Counted from the stretch's first letter, positions 9,332 through 18,941 are shown. The stretch is DNA of 64,000 nucleotides from Methylorubrum populi (GCA_036946625.1 JAQIIU010000002.1:124001-188000); one strand, 5' to 3'. The notes: generated by a model from the letters alone, not told the origin. Made by a program: numbers and translations.

Positions 9332-9512
9332 GGCTCCGAACGCGGGTGAACGCTCTCGCCGACCCTCCCCGGTTCCTCACCGCCGTCATTCCGGGACCGC
9401 GCAGCGGAACCCGGAACCTACCCGTGACGCGTCGCCGAAGCCCGGCGTCGCGACCGGTCGTGGACGGTACGCCCCTTCGGGTCCGGGTTCGCCTGCGGCG
9501 CCCCGGAATGAC
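9332..9512. repeat. dispersed intergenic repeat B, copy 1
   Basis: It starts with GGCTCCGAACGCGGG, and the inner unit at 9384-9512 is bounded by GTCATTCCGGG and CCCCGGAATGAC. It is inverted relative to copies at 26255-26558 and 46850-47116: the shared TTCGGGTCCGGGTTCGCC block is on the opposite strand. The right outer terminus seen in copy 3 is not recognisable here. Confidence 0.75.
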
Positions 9513-9544
9513 GACGGAAGGAGGGACGGAGCGGCAGCCGTCTG

Positions 9545-9764
9545 AGAGCCTGTTTGACTGCGGTGATCCCATCTCGACCCTCATCCTGAGGTGCCGCGTG
9601 AGCGGCCTCGAAGGGGGCTCCAGATCCCGCGCGGTTCCTGGAGCCCCCTTCGAGGCCTCCGCTCCGCTCCGGCACCTCAGGATGAGGGTTCAGGATGGGA
9701 GTAGGACCTTCCTCTCGCCTTGCCGTGGCCTGACGAAGACACGGCGGCCGGTCAAACAGGCTCT
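9545..9764. repeat. dispersed intergenic repeat A, copy 1
   Basis: The ends are a perfect 14-bp inverted repeat (AGAGCCTGTTTGAC / GTCAAACAGGCTCT). The inner palindrome has arms CCCTCATCCTGAGGTGCCG and its complement, plus CCTCGAAGGGGGCTCC against GGAGCCCCCTTCGAGG. Full copies are at 12972-13148 and 39921-40139, and a core-only copy is near 36379-36494. It has no coding capacity and looks like a MITE or REP-type mobile palindrome. Confidence 0.85.
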
Positions 9765-9960
9765 AACAAAAATCAAAGGGATAAAGTGGCAAAAGATCGG
9801 AAAAACGCCCTGCGCCCTCGTCTTGCACGGGCGCAAATCCGGCATCATATCGCTGATGTGTCGGCATTTTTCCGCACGACCTGCACGGAACTGCTGCTTT
9901 TCAGCCTCGGCTCGAGCGGTCTTAAGAAATCTCTATGAGAAATATAAGTGTAGGGCCCGC

Positions 9961-9990
9961 TTGAATTGCGCCCAACGGATCCCCTATATC
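9961..9990 (+). promoter_or_regulatory. candidate promoter upstream of the tandem pqqA genes
   Basis: TTGAAT (9961-9966), an 18-bp spacer and TATATC (9985-9990) resemble a sigma-70 type promoter. Transcription would begin near 9997, giving a leader of about 105 bases before the first pqqA. The surrounding 9765-10101 region is more AT-rich than the rest and contains no other gene. This is pattern matching only. Confidence 0.35.
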
Positions 9991-10101
9991 AGGGACGTCG
10001 AACACGAGGGGCCCGGCAAACGAAAGGCCACCACCTCCGTTCGAGGGTGGGGCGGTCGTGAGACCGGCCTTCGTATTCAAAACATCGCTTGGAGACGCGC
10101 C

Positions 10102-10191
10102 ATGAAGTGGTCTGCCCCCGTCGTTGCCGAGATCTGCGTCGGCATGGAAGTCACCTCCTACGAGTCCGCCGAGATCGACACCTTCAACTGA
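10102..10191 (+). CDS. pqqA: coenzyme PQQ precursor peptide PqqA (copy 1)
   Basis: 29 residues: starts MKWSAPVVAEI and ends EVTSYESAEIDTFN. Glu16 and Tyr20 are present in the E-x3-Y spacing that PqqE cross-links to build pyrroloquinoline quinone, the cofactor of methanol and other alcohol dehydrogenases. A GGAG element lies about 10 bases upstream of the ATG. An identical peptide is encoded again at 10251. The biosynthetic genes pqqB-E that usually follow are absent from this window. Confidence 0.95.
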   Translation: MKWSAPVVAEICVGMEVTSYESAEIDTFN

Positions 10192-10250
10192 GAAGGCGTC
10201 GCCGGCCCAGGCTGGTTCGGTTCATCCAACATTCCATCAGGAGAAACGTC

Positions 10251-10340
10251 ATGAAGTGGTCCGCTCCCGTCGTTGCCGAGATCTGCGTCGGCATGGAAGT
10301 CACCTCCTACGAGTCCGCCGAGATCGACACCTTCAACTGA
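10251..10340 (+). CDS. pqqA: coenzyme PQQ precursor peptide PqqA (copy 2)
   Basis: 29 residues, identical in protein to copy 1 59 bases upstream and nearly identical in DNA across the coding part; the spacer between the copies differs. The upstream CAGGAGAAACGTC gives a strong ribosome binding site. Glu16 and Tyr20 are conserved. A hairpin terminator follows 33 bases after the stop, so the two peptides appear to form their own short transcription unit. Substrate peptide for PqqE/PqqD encoded elsewhere. Confidence 0.95.
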   Translation: MKWSAPVVAEICVGMEVTSYESAEIDTFN

Positions 10341-10372
10341 GAAGGCCGTCGCCGGTTCGACCCGGTGGGACG

Positions 10373-10407
10373 AAGGGCGTCACCCGACCAGGGTGGCGCC
10401 CTTTTCG
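10373..10407 (+). terminator. rho-independent terminator after pqqA copy 2
   Basis: A 13-bp stem (AAGGGCGTCACCC with GGGTGGCGCCCTT, one G-U pair, 5-base loop) is followed by TTTC. It closes the tandem pqqA unit. Confidence 0.8.
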
Positions 10408-10433
10408 TTTGCGGGCGTCGCGGCCAGAAACGG

Positions 10434-10471
10434 GGAAGGCCGGAGGGTTCTGGCGAACCCTCCGGCCTTCC
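10434..10471 (-). terminator. hairpin, probable terminator of the MarR-family gene
   Basis: A perfect 17-bp stem (GGAAGGCCGGAGGGTTC and its complement) with a 4-base loop lies 26 bases past the stop codon at 10498. The minus-strand T-run is weak (GTTTC), so termination strength is uncertain. Confidence 0.6.
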
Positions 10472-10497
10472 GTTGTCCGACTTCTCGACGTGAGTGG

Positions 10498-11016
10498 TCA
10501 GAGCCGGTAGCGGATCTGGTCGGTCCAGAAGCGCTCCAGGCGGGCGAGCGCTTGGTTGAGGCGGCCGAAATCGTCCTCGGAGATGCCGCCGATCGGCTGG
10601 ATCGTGCGGGCGTGCTTGTCGTAGAGGCTCTGGATCAGGTCGTGGATCTCGCGGCCCTTGGGCGTCAGGCTGATGCGCACCGAGCGCCGGTCGGTCTTGG
10701 AGCGGGCGTGGTGCAGGAAGCCGGCCTCGACCAGCTTCTTGACGTTGTAGGAGACGTTCGAGCCGAGATAGTAACCCTTGGAGCGCAGCTCGCTGGCGGT
10801 CAGCTCCTTGTCGCCGATGTTGTAGAGCAGGAGCGCCTGGACGCTGTTGACGTCCTCGCGGCCGCGCCGGTCGAACTCGTCCTTGATCACGTCGAGGAGG
10901 CGGCGGTGCAGCCGCTCCACGAGGTGCAGCGCCTCGAGATAGGAGCCGGCGGCACCCTGGGGTTGCGGGGCGGCATCGGTGGTCCTGAGGGCGGTGCCGG
11001 CGGCCTTGGTGCTCAT
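10498..11016 (-). CDS. MarR-family winged-helix regulator (LdtR-like)
   Basis: 172 residues with a MarR wHTH core: ALLLYNIGDKELTASELRSKG, the recognition segment GSNVSYNVKKLVEAGFL, and the wing HARSKTDRRSVRISLTPKGREI. MarR proteins bind palindromic DNA as dimers and release it on ligand or redox signals. The long N-terminal extension and the recognition helix recall the LdtR group conserved in Rhizobiales (from memory, not verified), which controls cell-wall transpeptidase genes. An inverted repeat at 11127-11146 in its upstream region is a possible autoregulatory operator. It is convergent with the tandem pqqA unit, and a regulatory link to PQQ is not implied. Confidence 0.87.
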   Translation of the reverse strand: MSTKAAGTALRTTDAAPQPQGAAGSYLEALHLVERLHRRLLDVIKDEFDRRGREDVNSVQALLLYNIGDKELTASELRSKGYYLGSNVSYNVKKLVEAGFLHHARSKTDRRSVRISLTPKGREIHDLIQSLYDKHARTIQPIGGISEDDFGRLNQALARLERFWTDQIRYRL

Positions 11017-11126
11017 CGTGGTGCCTTCCTGTCGGTTCGTGCCGGCTCTTGCCGGCCGGCATCGCTCATGGGCCGAACCTAGGCCGCACCGATGAAAGCC
11101 GATTTAAGCGACAGGATGAACTCGCG

Positions 11127-11146
11127 ATTTACTTCTGTCGGTAAAT
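11127..11146. promoter_or_regulatory. inverted repeat, candidate operator of the MarR-family gene
   Basis: ATTTAC-N8-GTAAAT lies about 110 bases upstream of the MarR start in a locally AT-rich spacer, a spacing and arm length typical of MarR dimer sites. Binding is not shown by the sequence. Confidence 0.4.
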
Positions 11147-11176
11147 GCAAAATGAAACGATGATGTTGACCTCCCA

Positions 11177-11644
11177 TTAGCCTACATCGCGCGCGGCCAG
11201 CCAGGACAGCACGAAGTAAACGGCCACGATGCTTGCCTGCACTGCGATCAGCGGCAGCGACATCGGCAGGAGCTGCGGCGTCAGCAGCGCCAGCGTCAGC
11301 GCCGAGGTCGCGGCGAGCAGCCAGACCACGCCGCCCCAGGCGCTGGCCAGCCACAGGCCGACCGCCGCCACGAAGTCGATCACCGCGAAGTAGACGATCG
11401 CCGACTGCCGCCCCGGGGACAGGGCGGCGAACGGGGGCCGGCCGGGGATCAGGTCGAGGATCTCGCCCCAGGTCGCGAGCCCCTTGGCGAGCCAGATCAG
11501 CGCGGTGACGCGCATGAACCAGACCAGCACCACGTCCCAGCGGGTCTGCGCCTTGGGCGCGCTGCCCTCGATCCGGTCGCCCGCCCCCGGGCTCGGGCGA
11601 CCGCGCCCGTCGCGGGTCGCGCCGACCTTGGCGAGCGCCTTCAC
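11177..11644 (-). CDS. small membrane protein, DUF6163-like
   Basis: 155 residues from a GTG start whose last two bases overlap the TGA of the upstream hydrolase gene (GTGA), so coupled translation is likely. The first 35 residues are polar. Then come four predicted membrane segments (about 36-58, 70-92, 97-120, 124-150), with the motif VTALIWLAKGLATWGEIL. It resembles the DUF6163 proteins of Rhizobiales, whose function is unknown. The pairing with the acyl-CoA enzyme may be only operonic convenience. Confidence 0.75.
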   Translation of the reverse strand: MKALAKVGATRDGRGRPSPGAGDRIEGSAPKAQTRWDVVLVWFMRVTALIWLAKGLATWGEILDLIPGRPPFAALSPGRQSAIVYFAVIDFVAAVGLWLASAWGGVVWLLAATSALTLALLTPQLLPMSLPLIAVQASIVAVYFVLSWLAARDVG

Positions 11645-12738
11645 GGCCGGCCTCCTTCGGCGGGACCCTGGCTGCCGTCGAAGCGGGGTTCGGGCCCCTC
11701 GGACGGGCCGAACGCCGCCTCGATGGCGGCGGCATCGACCGCCTCCAGGGTGGCGGGCCGCCAGGCCGGCCGGTTGTCCTTGTCGACGATCACCGCCCGG
11801 ACGCCCTCGTAGAAGTCGTGCCCGCGCATCGCCCGCTCGCACAGCCGGTACTCGGCGAGCAGGGCTTGCGCGAAGCTCATGCCGCCGCCGCGGCGCATCA
11901 GCGCGTGGGCGACGGTGAGGCTGGTGGGCGAGCGGGTGCGGATCGTCGCCGCGGTGTCGCCCGCGAAGGCGGAGCCCTCCCGCGCCGCCGCGTCGAGCCG
12001 GACGAGCACCTCCGCGACGCCGTCGGCGGAGAAGCAGGCATCGATCAGCGCCCGCTCGGCGACGAGCGGACCGGTCTCGAGGGCCGGCACGTCGAGCCGG
12101 TCGAGCGCGGCCGCGATGTCCGCGCCCGCGGCGAGCCGGTCGATGATGGTCTCGAAATCGGCCGCCCGGGCCGCGTGGGTGACGAGCCCCACGGCGCGCG
12201 CGTCGCCCGCGCCGATCCGGGCGCCCGTCAGGGCGAGGTAGCGCCCGGTGCAGCCGGGCAGGCGCGGCAGGGCGTAGGTCGTGCCGACATCGGGGAAGAA
12301 GCCGATGCCGGTCTCGGGCATGGCGAAGCTGTAGCTCTCGGCCGCCACCCGCACGTCGCCGTGCAGGGAGATGCCGACGCCGCCGCCCATCACGATGCCC
12401 TCGATCAGGGCGATGTAGGGCTTCGGGTAGGCCTTCACGGCGGCGTCCAGCCAGTACTCCTCGCGCCAGAACGCCATTACGTCGGCGTGGCGCCCGGCCC
12501 GGCCGAGGGCGTGGATCCGGCGGATGTCGCCGCCGGCGCAGAAGGCGCGCCCGCCGGAGCCGCGCACCACGACCCGGGTGACCCGCGCATCCGCCGCCCA
12601 GGCCCGGAGCTGCCGGTGCATCGCCTCCACCATCGGCAGGGTCAGGGCGTTGAGCGCCTTGGGCCGTCTCAGGGTGATCAGTCCGGCCGCCCCGCGGGTC
12701 TCGAAGGCGATCTCGGGCTCCGCCCCCTGCCCTTCCAT
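11641..12738 (-). CDS. enoyl-CoA hydratase/isomerase family, probable 3-hydroxyisobutyryl-CoA hydrolase
   Basis: 365 residues from the ATG at 12738, chosen because AAGGGGGGACG precedes it; another ATG lies 30 bases upstream. Crotonase-fold marks include FCAGGDIR, MGGGVGISLHGDVRVAAES and MPETGIGFFPDVG. The length of about 350 residues and the ECH_2-type C-terminal half (SPTSLTVAHALMRRG, YRLCERAM..HDFYEGVRAVIVDKD) point to the HIBYL-CoA hydrolase branch of valine degradation rather than a short enoyl-CoA hydratase. Substrate assignment is by family only. It overlaps the DUF6163-like gene by four bases. Confidence 0.87.
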   Translation of the reverse strand: MEGQGAEPEIAFETRGAAGLITLRRPKALNALTLPMVEAMHRQLRAWAADARVTRVVVRGSGGRAFCAGGDIRRIHALGRAGRHADVMAFWREEYWLDAAVKAYPKPYIALIEGIVMGGGVGISLHGDVRVAAESYSFAMPETGIGFFPDVGTTYALPRLPGCTGRYLALTGARIGAGDARAVGLVTHAARAADFETIIDRLAAGADIAAALDRLDVPALETGPLVAERALIDACFSADGVAEVLVRLDAAAREGSAFAGDTAATIRTRSPTSLTVAHALMRRGGGMSFAQALLAEYRLCERAMRGHDFYEGVRAVIVDKDNRPAWRPATLEAVDAAAIEAAFGPSEGPEPRFDGSQGPAEGGRP

Positions 12739-12971
12739 CGTCCCCCCTTGCGCCAACCCTTCCGCCATCTCGCGCTCCGCTCCGCCCGTTTTCCCGGGCC
12801 TCGCCCGCGCAACGCCGTCCGCATCGCCGGCGGCGCGGGAAGACGATCGCCGACCGGGAGCCCCGGGGGGCCTCCTTAGACGAATTCCCCGGCAGGGCGT
12901 CAACGAGGCGGCGCGCCTCCTCCCGATTCGCGCCGCCCACGGTCGTGGTTGCGGAAGCGCGGGCGCTTCTC

Positions 12972-13148
12972 AGAGCCTGTTCGACTGCGATGATCCCATC
13001 CCCACCCTCATCCTGAGGTGCCGGAGTGCAGCGGAGGCCTCGAAGGGGGCTCCAGGAATCGCGCGGGATCTGGAGCCCCCTTCGAGGCCGCTCACGCGGC
13101 ACCTCAGGATGAGGGGCGAGATGGGATCACTGCAGTCAGACAGGCTCT
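12972..13148. repeat. dispersed intergenic repeat A, copy 2
   Basis: Termini AGAGCCTGTTCGAC and GTCAGACAGGCTCT are each one or two changes from copy 1. The same inner arms (CCCTCATCCTGAGGTGCCG, CCTCGAAGGGGGCTCC) are present. It lacks the roughly 45-base side module (GGCAAGGCGAGAGGAAG) found in the other two full copies, so the element is modular. Confidence 0.85.
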
Positions 13149-14617
<1,469 letters not shown>

Positions 14618-14642
14618 CGGGATCGCTGCAGGCGGGACGGCC

Positions 14643-15044
14643 TTGGTCCGGACCTCGCGGCGGGCGGCGCTGGCCGGCGCCCTCTCCCTCTGGCTCGCGG
14701 CCGGATCGGGCTGCGGCACCGCAGTCGACGGGCGCCGGGCCACGCTCTGCCGAAGGGCCGTGCCGGCGCTGGCCCCACCGGGTGCCGATGTCGGCCTGCT
14801 GCGGGTGGGCCCGGGCGCGAGCCGCGGCAGCGTGCGCGTCGATTACCGCCTCGTCGGGGGCGGCGCCCTGCCGAAGTCCGAGGCGGCCCGTCCCCGCTTC
14901 CTCGTCTGCCATTTCGGGGCGGGCGACGACCTCACCGCGCTGACGAGCGAGCGGGGGCCGGTGAACGGCGCCTCGCTCTACCTGCTCAAGCGCTACTATC
15001 TGGCCACGCCCGAGGCGGAAGCCGCCGATCCCGGCGGCCGATGA
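14643..15044 (+). CDS. hypothetical secreted or lipoprotein
   Basis: 133 residues from a TTG start 25 bases after hemB; no better start is in frame. An arginine-rich n-region, a hydrophobic segment (about 9-20) and Cys24 in AAGSGC suggest export, possibly as a lipoprotein, although the lipobox is not canonical. The rest (VRVDYRLVGGG, RFLVCHFGAGDD) shows no family I recognise. Its last 49 bases overlap the convergent SGNH hydrolase gene. Same strand and spacing suggest readthrough from hemB. Confidence 0.6.
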   Translation: MVRTSRRAALAGALSLWLAAGSGCGTAVDGRRATLCRRAVPALAPPGADVGLLRVGPGASRGSVRVDYRLVGGGALPKSEAARPRFLVCHFGAGDDLTALTSERGPVNGASLYLLKRYYLATPEAEAADPGGR

Positions 15045-15760
15045 TCCGTTGGACACAGGTCGAGGGCGTCGAGCATCGCGGAATAGTCGGCGAGATGGAT
15101 CGCGTCGGGCATCAGGCCCGGCCGGGCGAGCCCGGAATCGCCGGCCCGCATCGCGGCGAAGGGATCGGCGAAGCGGCAATTGTCCGACCGGCACAGAGCT
15201 CTGAGGATCTCCGAATAGACCGCCACCGCCGCCGGGTCGCGCCGGGCCGCGGCGGCCTCGCCGAGGGGCGGCACCGCCGCGACGACCACCCGCTCCGCAT
15301 GGGCCGAGAGCCGTGCGAGGCCGGCGCCGGCCTCCGCCGCGAACCGGGTCCGGGCCTCCCCCGAGAGCGGGCGCGCGACCCGCAGGAGGTCGTTGGTGCC
15401 GACCACCAGCACGCCGAGCCGGGCTTTTCCGCCACGCCGCAATCCGCTCAGGCCGTCGGCGACCTCGCGGGCCCGCGCCCCGGCGAGGCCCGCATTGACG
15501 AGGGGGGCGCAGGAGAGCCCGGCATCCCCCGCCAGTTCGGCGTGGGAATCGCCCGCGATCAGCACCGTGCCGGGGGCGATCTCCGCCAGGGCGGCGGCGA
15601 TGACGGGGCGCCGCGCCGCCGCGTGCTCCAGGACCGAGCGGTCCGCCCTCCGGGCCGGGCTGGGCGCGCCGGGGGGAGCGACGAGCGCCAGCAGGCACAG
15701 GCCGAGCCCGAGACCCGCCCCCCGTGCCGGTCCGGGCCCAAGCGTGGCGAACCGGGGCAA
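14996..15760 (-). CDS. SGNH/GDSL-family hydrolase, exported
   Basis: About 254 residues from a TTG at 15760. The frame is open to 15937, so the start is uncertain; I prefer the shorter form because the extra part runs through a repeat-like element. A hydrophobic segment GAGLGLGLCLLALVAPPG looks like a signal peptide or anchor. The four SGNH blocks are clear: GDSHAEL (Ser), NAGLAGAR (Gly), VVGTNDLL (Asn) and DAIHLADY (Asp, His). Such enzymes are esterases or acyltransferases acting on lipids or polysaccharides; the substrate is unknown. The 3' end overlaps the convergent gene ending at 15044. Confidence 0.75.
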   Translation of the reverse strand: MPRFATLGPGPARGAGLGLGLCLLALVAPPGAPSPARRADRSVLEHAAARRPVIAAALAEIAPGTVLIAGDSHAELAGDAGLSCAPLVNAGLAGARAREVADGLSGLRRGGKARLGVLVVGTNDLLRVARPLSGEARTRFAAEAGAGLARLSAHAERVVVAAVPPLGEAAAARRDPAAVAVYSEILRALCRSDNCRFADPFAAMRAGDSGLARPGLMPDAIHLADYSAMLDALDLCPTDHRPPGSAASASGVAR

Positions 15761-15950
15761 GGTGCGCCGGTCCGAAGGGCGAGCGCCGGCCCGTCTGCGA
15801 AGACGGCGCGAGGGCGGGGACGCGATGCCCGGAAGCCACCGCGCGGTCCCATTGAGAATCGTCGTCGCGGCGGCGGAAGCTCGGCTAGAGCATCGTCCCG
15901 AGAGGCGGCGGCCGGCTTGTCCGAAAAGACGGTGCACAATCGAAAACCGG

Positions 15951-15987
15951 GAGCCTCGTCCCGGATCCGATATCCGGGACGAGGCTC
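15951..15987. other. perfect 16-bp inverted repeat (hairpin)
   Basis: Arms GAGCCTCGTCCCGGAT and ATCCGGGACGAGGCTC flank a 5-base loop. It lies in the spacer between the divergent SGNH and RDD genes. A short TTTT follows on the minus strand, so it could terminate stray transcription or act as an RNA stem; no gene ends here. Confidence 0.6.
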
Positions 15988-16033
15988 CATCGAGGGGCGG
16001 AGGCCCTCTTCTCGGCCTGGATTGTTGCCGGCT

Positions 16034-16056
16034 TATGTGGGAAAATTACCCACATA
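16034..16056. promoter_or_regulatory. inverted repeat upstream of the RDD gene
   Basis: TATGTGGG-N7-CCCACATA is an 8-bp perfect palindrome around AAAATTA, 107 bases before the RDD start. The AT-rich centre and short arms fit a protein-binding site better than a terminator. No regulator can be named. Confidence 0.4.
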
Positions 16057-16162
16057 GATGCGATGCGGCGCGCTGCCCTCTCCTCTCCTCTCCTCTTGGC
16101 GGCGTCGCACCCCCTCCCCACCTGAGCGAGACTGCACGCAACGGTCGAGGGGGCTTTCGCCC

Positions 16163-16657
16163 ATGACGGACTTCCACCCCGGCTATCAGCCCGGCTACAC
16201 CGACCCGGCGGGGATGCCGGGTGCGGGCGGCCTCCCCGTGCCTTCCATCCGAGCGAGCCTCGGCGGCCGCGCGATCGCCTACCTGCTCGACCTCGCCTTC
16301 ATCTTCGTGTTCACGGCGGTGCTGGCCACGGCGATCGCCATCCTCGGCGTGCTCACCTTCGGCTTCGCCTGGGTGCTGTTCCCGATCCTCGGCGTCAGCG
16401 GCATCCTCTACAGCGCGGTCACGGTCGGCGGCCGCAAGCAGAGCACGCTCGGCATGCGCATGCTGGGCCTGCGGGTCGTGGCGCCCGAGAGCGGCCGGCC
16501 GGTGGATTTCCTCACCGCCGCCGTCCACGCGCTGCTGTTCTACGTGGCGATCTCGACCTTCCTGCTCTGGTGCCTCGACATCGTGTTCGGCCTCGTCCGC
16601 CCGGACCGGCGCCTCGGCCACGACCTGCTGCTCGGCCTCGCGGTGGTGCGGATCTGA
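16163..16657 (+). CDS. RDD family membrane protein
   Basis: 164 residues. After a Pro/Gly/Tyr-rich N-terminus, the RDD domain begins with SLGGRAIAYLLDLAFIF and continues through three membrane segments (about 38-62, 66-90, 118-140), with TLGMRMLGLRVV and the closing DRRLGHDLLLG signature. RDD proteins are small inner-membrane proteins of uncertain role, some proposed in ion exchange. The ATG at 16163 was chosen over an upstream in-frame GTG or ATG because homology begins after it. Confidence 0.87.
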   Translation: MTDFHPGYQPGYTDPAGMPGAGGLPVPSIRASLGGRAIAYLLDLAFIFVFTAVLATAIAILGVLTFGFAWVLFPILGVSGILYSAVTVGGRKQSTLGMRMLGLRVVAPESGRPVDFLTAAVHALLFYVAISTFLLWCLDIVFGLVRPDRRLGHDLLLGLAVVRI

Positions 16658-16802
16658 TCCGTCACCCCGAACCTCTCATCGGCGGCGGAAAGCCGCCGAC
16701 GGGCCCCATCAATCCGGTTGAGCGCCGCCGCGATCCCGCTACACTGATCGTCGGCGGCCCGGTCTTCCGTTGCCGCCGGCCCCGAGGGCGAGCCTTCCCA
16801 GC

Positions 16803-17549
16803 GTGACGAGCCATCCGCGCGACACCCCGCAATTCTACCTCACGGCGCCCTCCCCCTGCCCCTACCTGCCGGGCCAGGAGGAGCGGAAGGTGTTCACCCA
16901 CCTCGTCGGGCGCCGCGCCCGCGACCTCAACGAGATCCTGACCCAGGGCGGCTTCCGCCGCTCGCAGACCATCGCCTACCGCCCGGCCTGCGAGACCTGC
17001 CGGGCCTGCGTCTCGGTGCGGGTCGTGGTCGAGGACTTCGCCATCACCGGCAGCCAGCGGCGCATCCTCCAGCGCAATGCCGGGCTGATCGGCATGCCCG
17101 AGCCGAACCGCCCGGCCTCCGAGCAATACGCCCTGTTCCGCCGCTACCTCGACGCCCGCCACGGCGATGGCGGCATGGTCGACATGACCGTGCTCGACTA
17201 CGCGATGATGATCGAGGACAGCCACGTCGACACGCATCTCGTGGTCTACCGCGCGTGCGGGCCCGACGGCGCGATCCACGGCCGCGGCGTCGGCGCCCCG
17301 GTCGCCGTCTGCCTCACCGACGTGCTCGCCGACGGCCTGTCGATGGTCTACTCGTTCTACGACCCCGAGGAGGCGAGCCGCTCCTTGGGCACCTACATGA
17401 TCCTCGACCACATCCGCCGCGCCCGCGCGCTCGGCCTGCCGTATCTCTATCTCGGCTACTGGGTCGATGGCTCCCGCAAGATGGACTACAAGGCCAAGTT
17501 CAAGCCGCAGGAGCGGCTGATGCCGCAGGGCTGGATGCGGGTGGAATAG
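16803..17549 (+). CDS. bpt: aspartate/glutamate leucyltransferase
   Basis: 248 residues from a GTG. It transfers Leu from Leu-tRNA to proteins with N-terminal Asp or Glu, marking them for ClpAP in the N-end rule pathway. Diagnostic features are the [16 protein letters not shown] start, the cysteine cluster [32 protein letters not shown] and the terminal [20 protein letters not shown]. Length and motifs match the Bpt (ATE) family. It follows the RDD gene in the same direction after 145 bases. Confidence 0.95.
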   Translation: MTSHPRDTPQFYLTAPSPCPYLPGQEERKVFTHLVGRRARDLNEILTQGGFRRSQTIAYRPACETCRACVSVRVVVEDFAITGSQRRILQRNAGLIGMPEPNRPASEQYALFRRYLDARHGDGGMVDMTVLDYAMMIEDSHVDTHLVVYRACGPDGAIHGRGVGAPVAVCLTDVLADGLSMVYSFYDPEEASRSLGTYMILDHIRRARALGLPYLYLGYWVDGSRKMDYKAKFKPQERLMPQGWMRVE

Positions 17550-17845
17550 CCGGCTTGAGACGATCCTCGCCGACGACGGCCTGGGCCCGAGAGCGGTGGA
17601 CGGCCCCGCTTCATGCGGTCGCCGAGACCGATGCCCGTCTTCCCCGGCGCAGGAGCGCGCCGCCATCGTCGATCGGATTGCCGCCGCTTCCCTGCGGCCG
17701 GTGACGATGGTTCACGGCTCGGGCGGTGTGTCCTGGTTGCGCGCCCTCCGCCGGCGGGGATGCCGGTTCGGCGCGGGAGCGCGTCGAGGCGAGAGCCCAG
17801 GGGCGGATGGGATCGGGAATACCGGAAGGACGTCGAGGGCCGGTC

Positions 17846-18565
17846 ATGGCAACGAATGTCGGCCTCGCCTTTCTCGCCGGCCTCCTCTCGGTGCTCTCGC
17901 CCTGCGTCTTGCCGCTGCTGCCGCTGGTGCTCGCCGCCGCCGCCTCGGAGCACCGACTCGGTCCGGCCGCGCTGGCGGCAGGCCTTGCCCTCTCGTTCGT
18001 GGCGGTCGGCCTGTTCGTGGCGACCATCGGCTTCGCCATCGGCCTGGACACCGACGTGTTCCGAACCATCGCGGCGATCCTGCTGGCGCTGCTCGGCCTC
18101 GTGCTGCTGGTGCCGCCCGCCCAGACGCGGCTGGCCGTGGCGGCCGGTCCCGTCGGCGATTGGGCCGAGCGGCGCTTCGGCGGATTCTCGACCGCGGGTC
18201 TGACCGGCCAGTTCGGGGTCGGCCTTCTTCTCGGCGCCGTCTGGAGCCCCTGCGTCGGTCCGACCCTCGGCGCCGCCTCGCTCCTGGCCGCGCAGGGACG
18301 GGATCTCGGCCAGGTCGCGGCGACCATGCTGCTGTTCGGACTCGGTGCGGCCCTGCCGCTCGTCCTGCTCGGGACGCTGTCGCGGGAGGTGCTGCTGCGC
18401 TGGCGCGACCGGATGGTGGGGCTCGGCCGTGGCTTCAGGGCGGCGCTCGGCCTGATTCTCGTCGTGACCGGCCTGACCGTCGCTCTCGGCTACGACAGGG
18501 CGATCGAGACGGCCCTGGTGTCGGCCTCGCCCGGTTGGCTGACCCGGCTGACGACACGATTGTGA
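17846..18565 (+). CDS. CcdA/DsbD-like transmembrane thiol-redox protein
   Basis: 239 residues, six predicted membrane segments. The redox cysteines appear in SVLSPCVLPLLPLVL and AVWSPCVGPTLGAA, the CcdA/DsbD transmembrane core that carries electrons from cytoplasmic thioredoxin to the periplasm, for cytochrome c maturation or thiol repair. No soluble DsbD domains are attached. The ATG at 17846 follows a roughly 300-base spacer in which I see no other gene. Target pathway unknown. Confidence 0.88.
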   Translation: MATNVGLAFLAGLLSVLSPCVLPLLPLVLAAAASEHRLGPAALAAGLALSFVAVGLFVATIGFAIGLDTDVFRTIAAILLALLGLVLLVPPAQTRLAVAAGPVGDWAERRFGGFSTAGLTGQFGVGLLLGAVWSPCVGPTLGAASLLAAQGRDLGQVAATMLLFGLGAALPLVLLGTLSREVLLRWRDRMVGLGRGFRAALGLILVVTGLTVALGYDRAIETALVSASPGWLTRLTTRL

Positions 18566-18600
18566 GCGGTGGCCGCGCCGCCCGGCCTCCTCCGTCGGGA

Positions 18601-18723
18601 TAGAGCATCGTCCCGAAAGGTGGCCTCTCGGCGCGCCGGATGCCGTGTGCTCCGGCTGCCCTTGCATGGCTGGACTCCGTTTGCCGTCCGCTCCGCCCTT
18701 TTTCCGACGAAATTGTGCACAAA
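18601..18723. repeat. short dispersed sequence shared with 15886-15941
   Basis: TAGAGCATCGTCCCGA begins both stretches, and both end in a run of the type TCCGA...GTGCACAA. The middles differ in length. This looks like a low-conservation intergenic repeat, here between the CcdA-like gene and a small ORF. Confidence 0.5.
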
Positions 18724-18764
18724 TCGGTTGCGCGAAATTATTCTGGCCGGACGCCTCGGACATC

Positions 18765-18872
18765 ATGCCCTCGAAGCTCTCGCAACGCGTCTCCGGTCTC
18801 GGGTTCGTCGGCCTCTCCCTCGCTCTGTGGGGAGCGGCCTGCGTGCTGTCGGGGCAGATCGTCTGGGTCTGA
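18765..18872 (+). CDS. predicted 35-residue membrane peptide
   Basis: Begins MPSKLSQRVSGLG and has one hydrophobic span (about 12-33: FVGLSLALWGAACVLSG). There is no clear ribosome binding site and no known family. It is reported because the positively charged N-terminus plus a single helix is a realistic small membrane protein; it could equally be chance. Confidence 0.3.
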   Translation: MPSKLSQRVSGLGFVGLSLALWGAACVLSGQIVWV

Positions 18873-18941
18873 GCGCGTCGAGGCGCGGGCTGTCATCCGT
18901 CGGGCTGCGACGCCGCGGTGGAGAGTGTCGGCGAACGGGTC

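Noticed and set aside
9541..9764. CRISPR-like repetition in the spacer before pqqA
   Set aside because: The repeats are palindromic arms of one dispersed element, with no regular repeat-spacer pattern.
16058..16162. N-terminal extension of the RDD protein
   Set aside because: Basic low-complexity stretch with no homology and no ribosome binding site; the ATG at 16163 matches the family.
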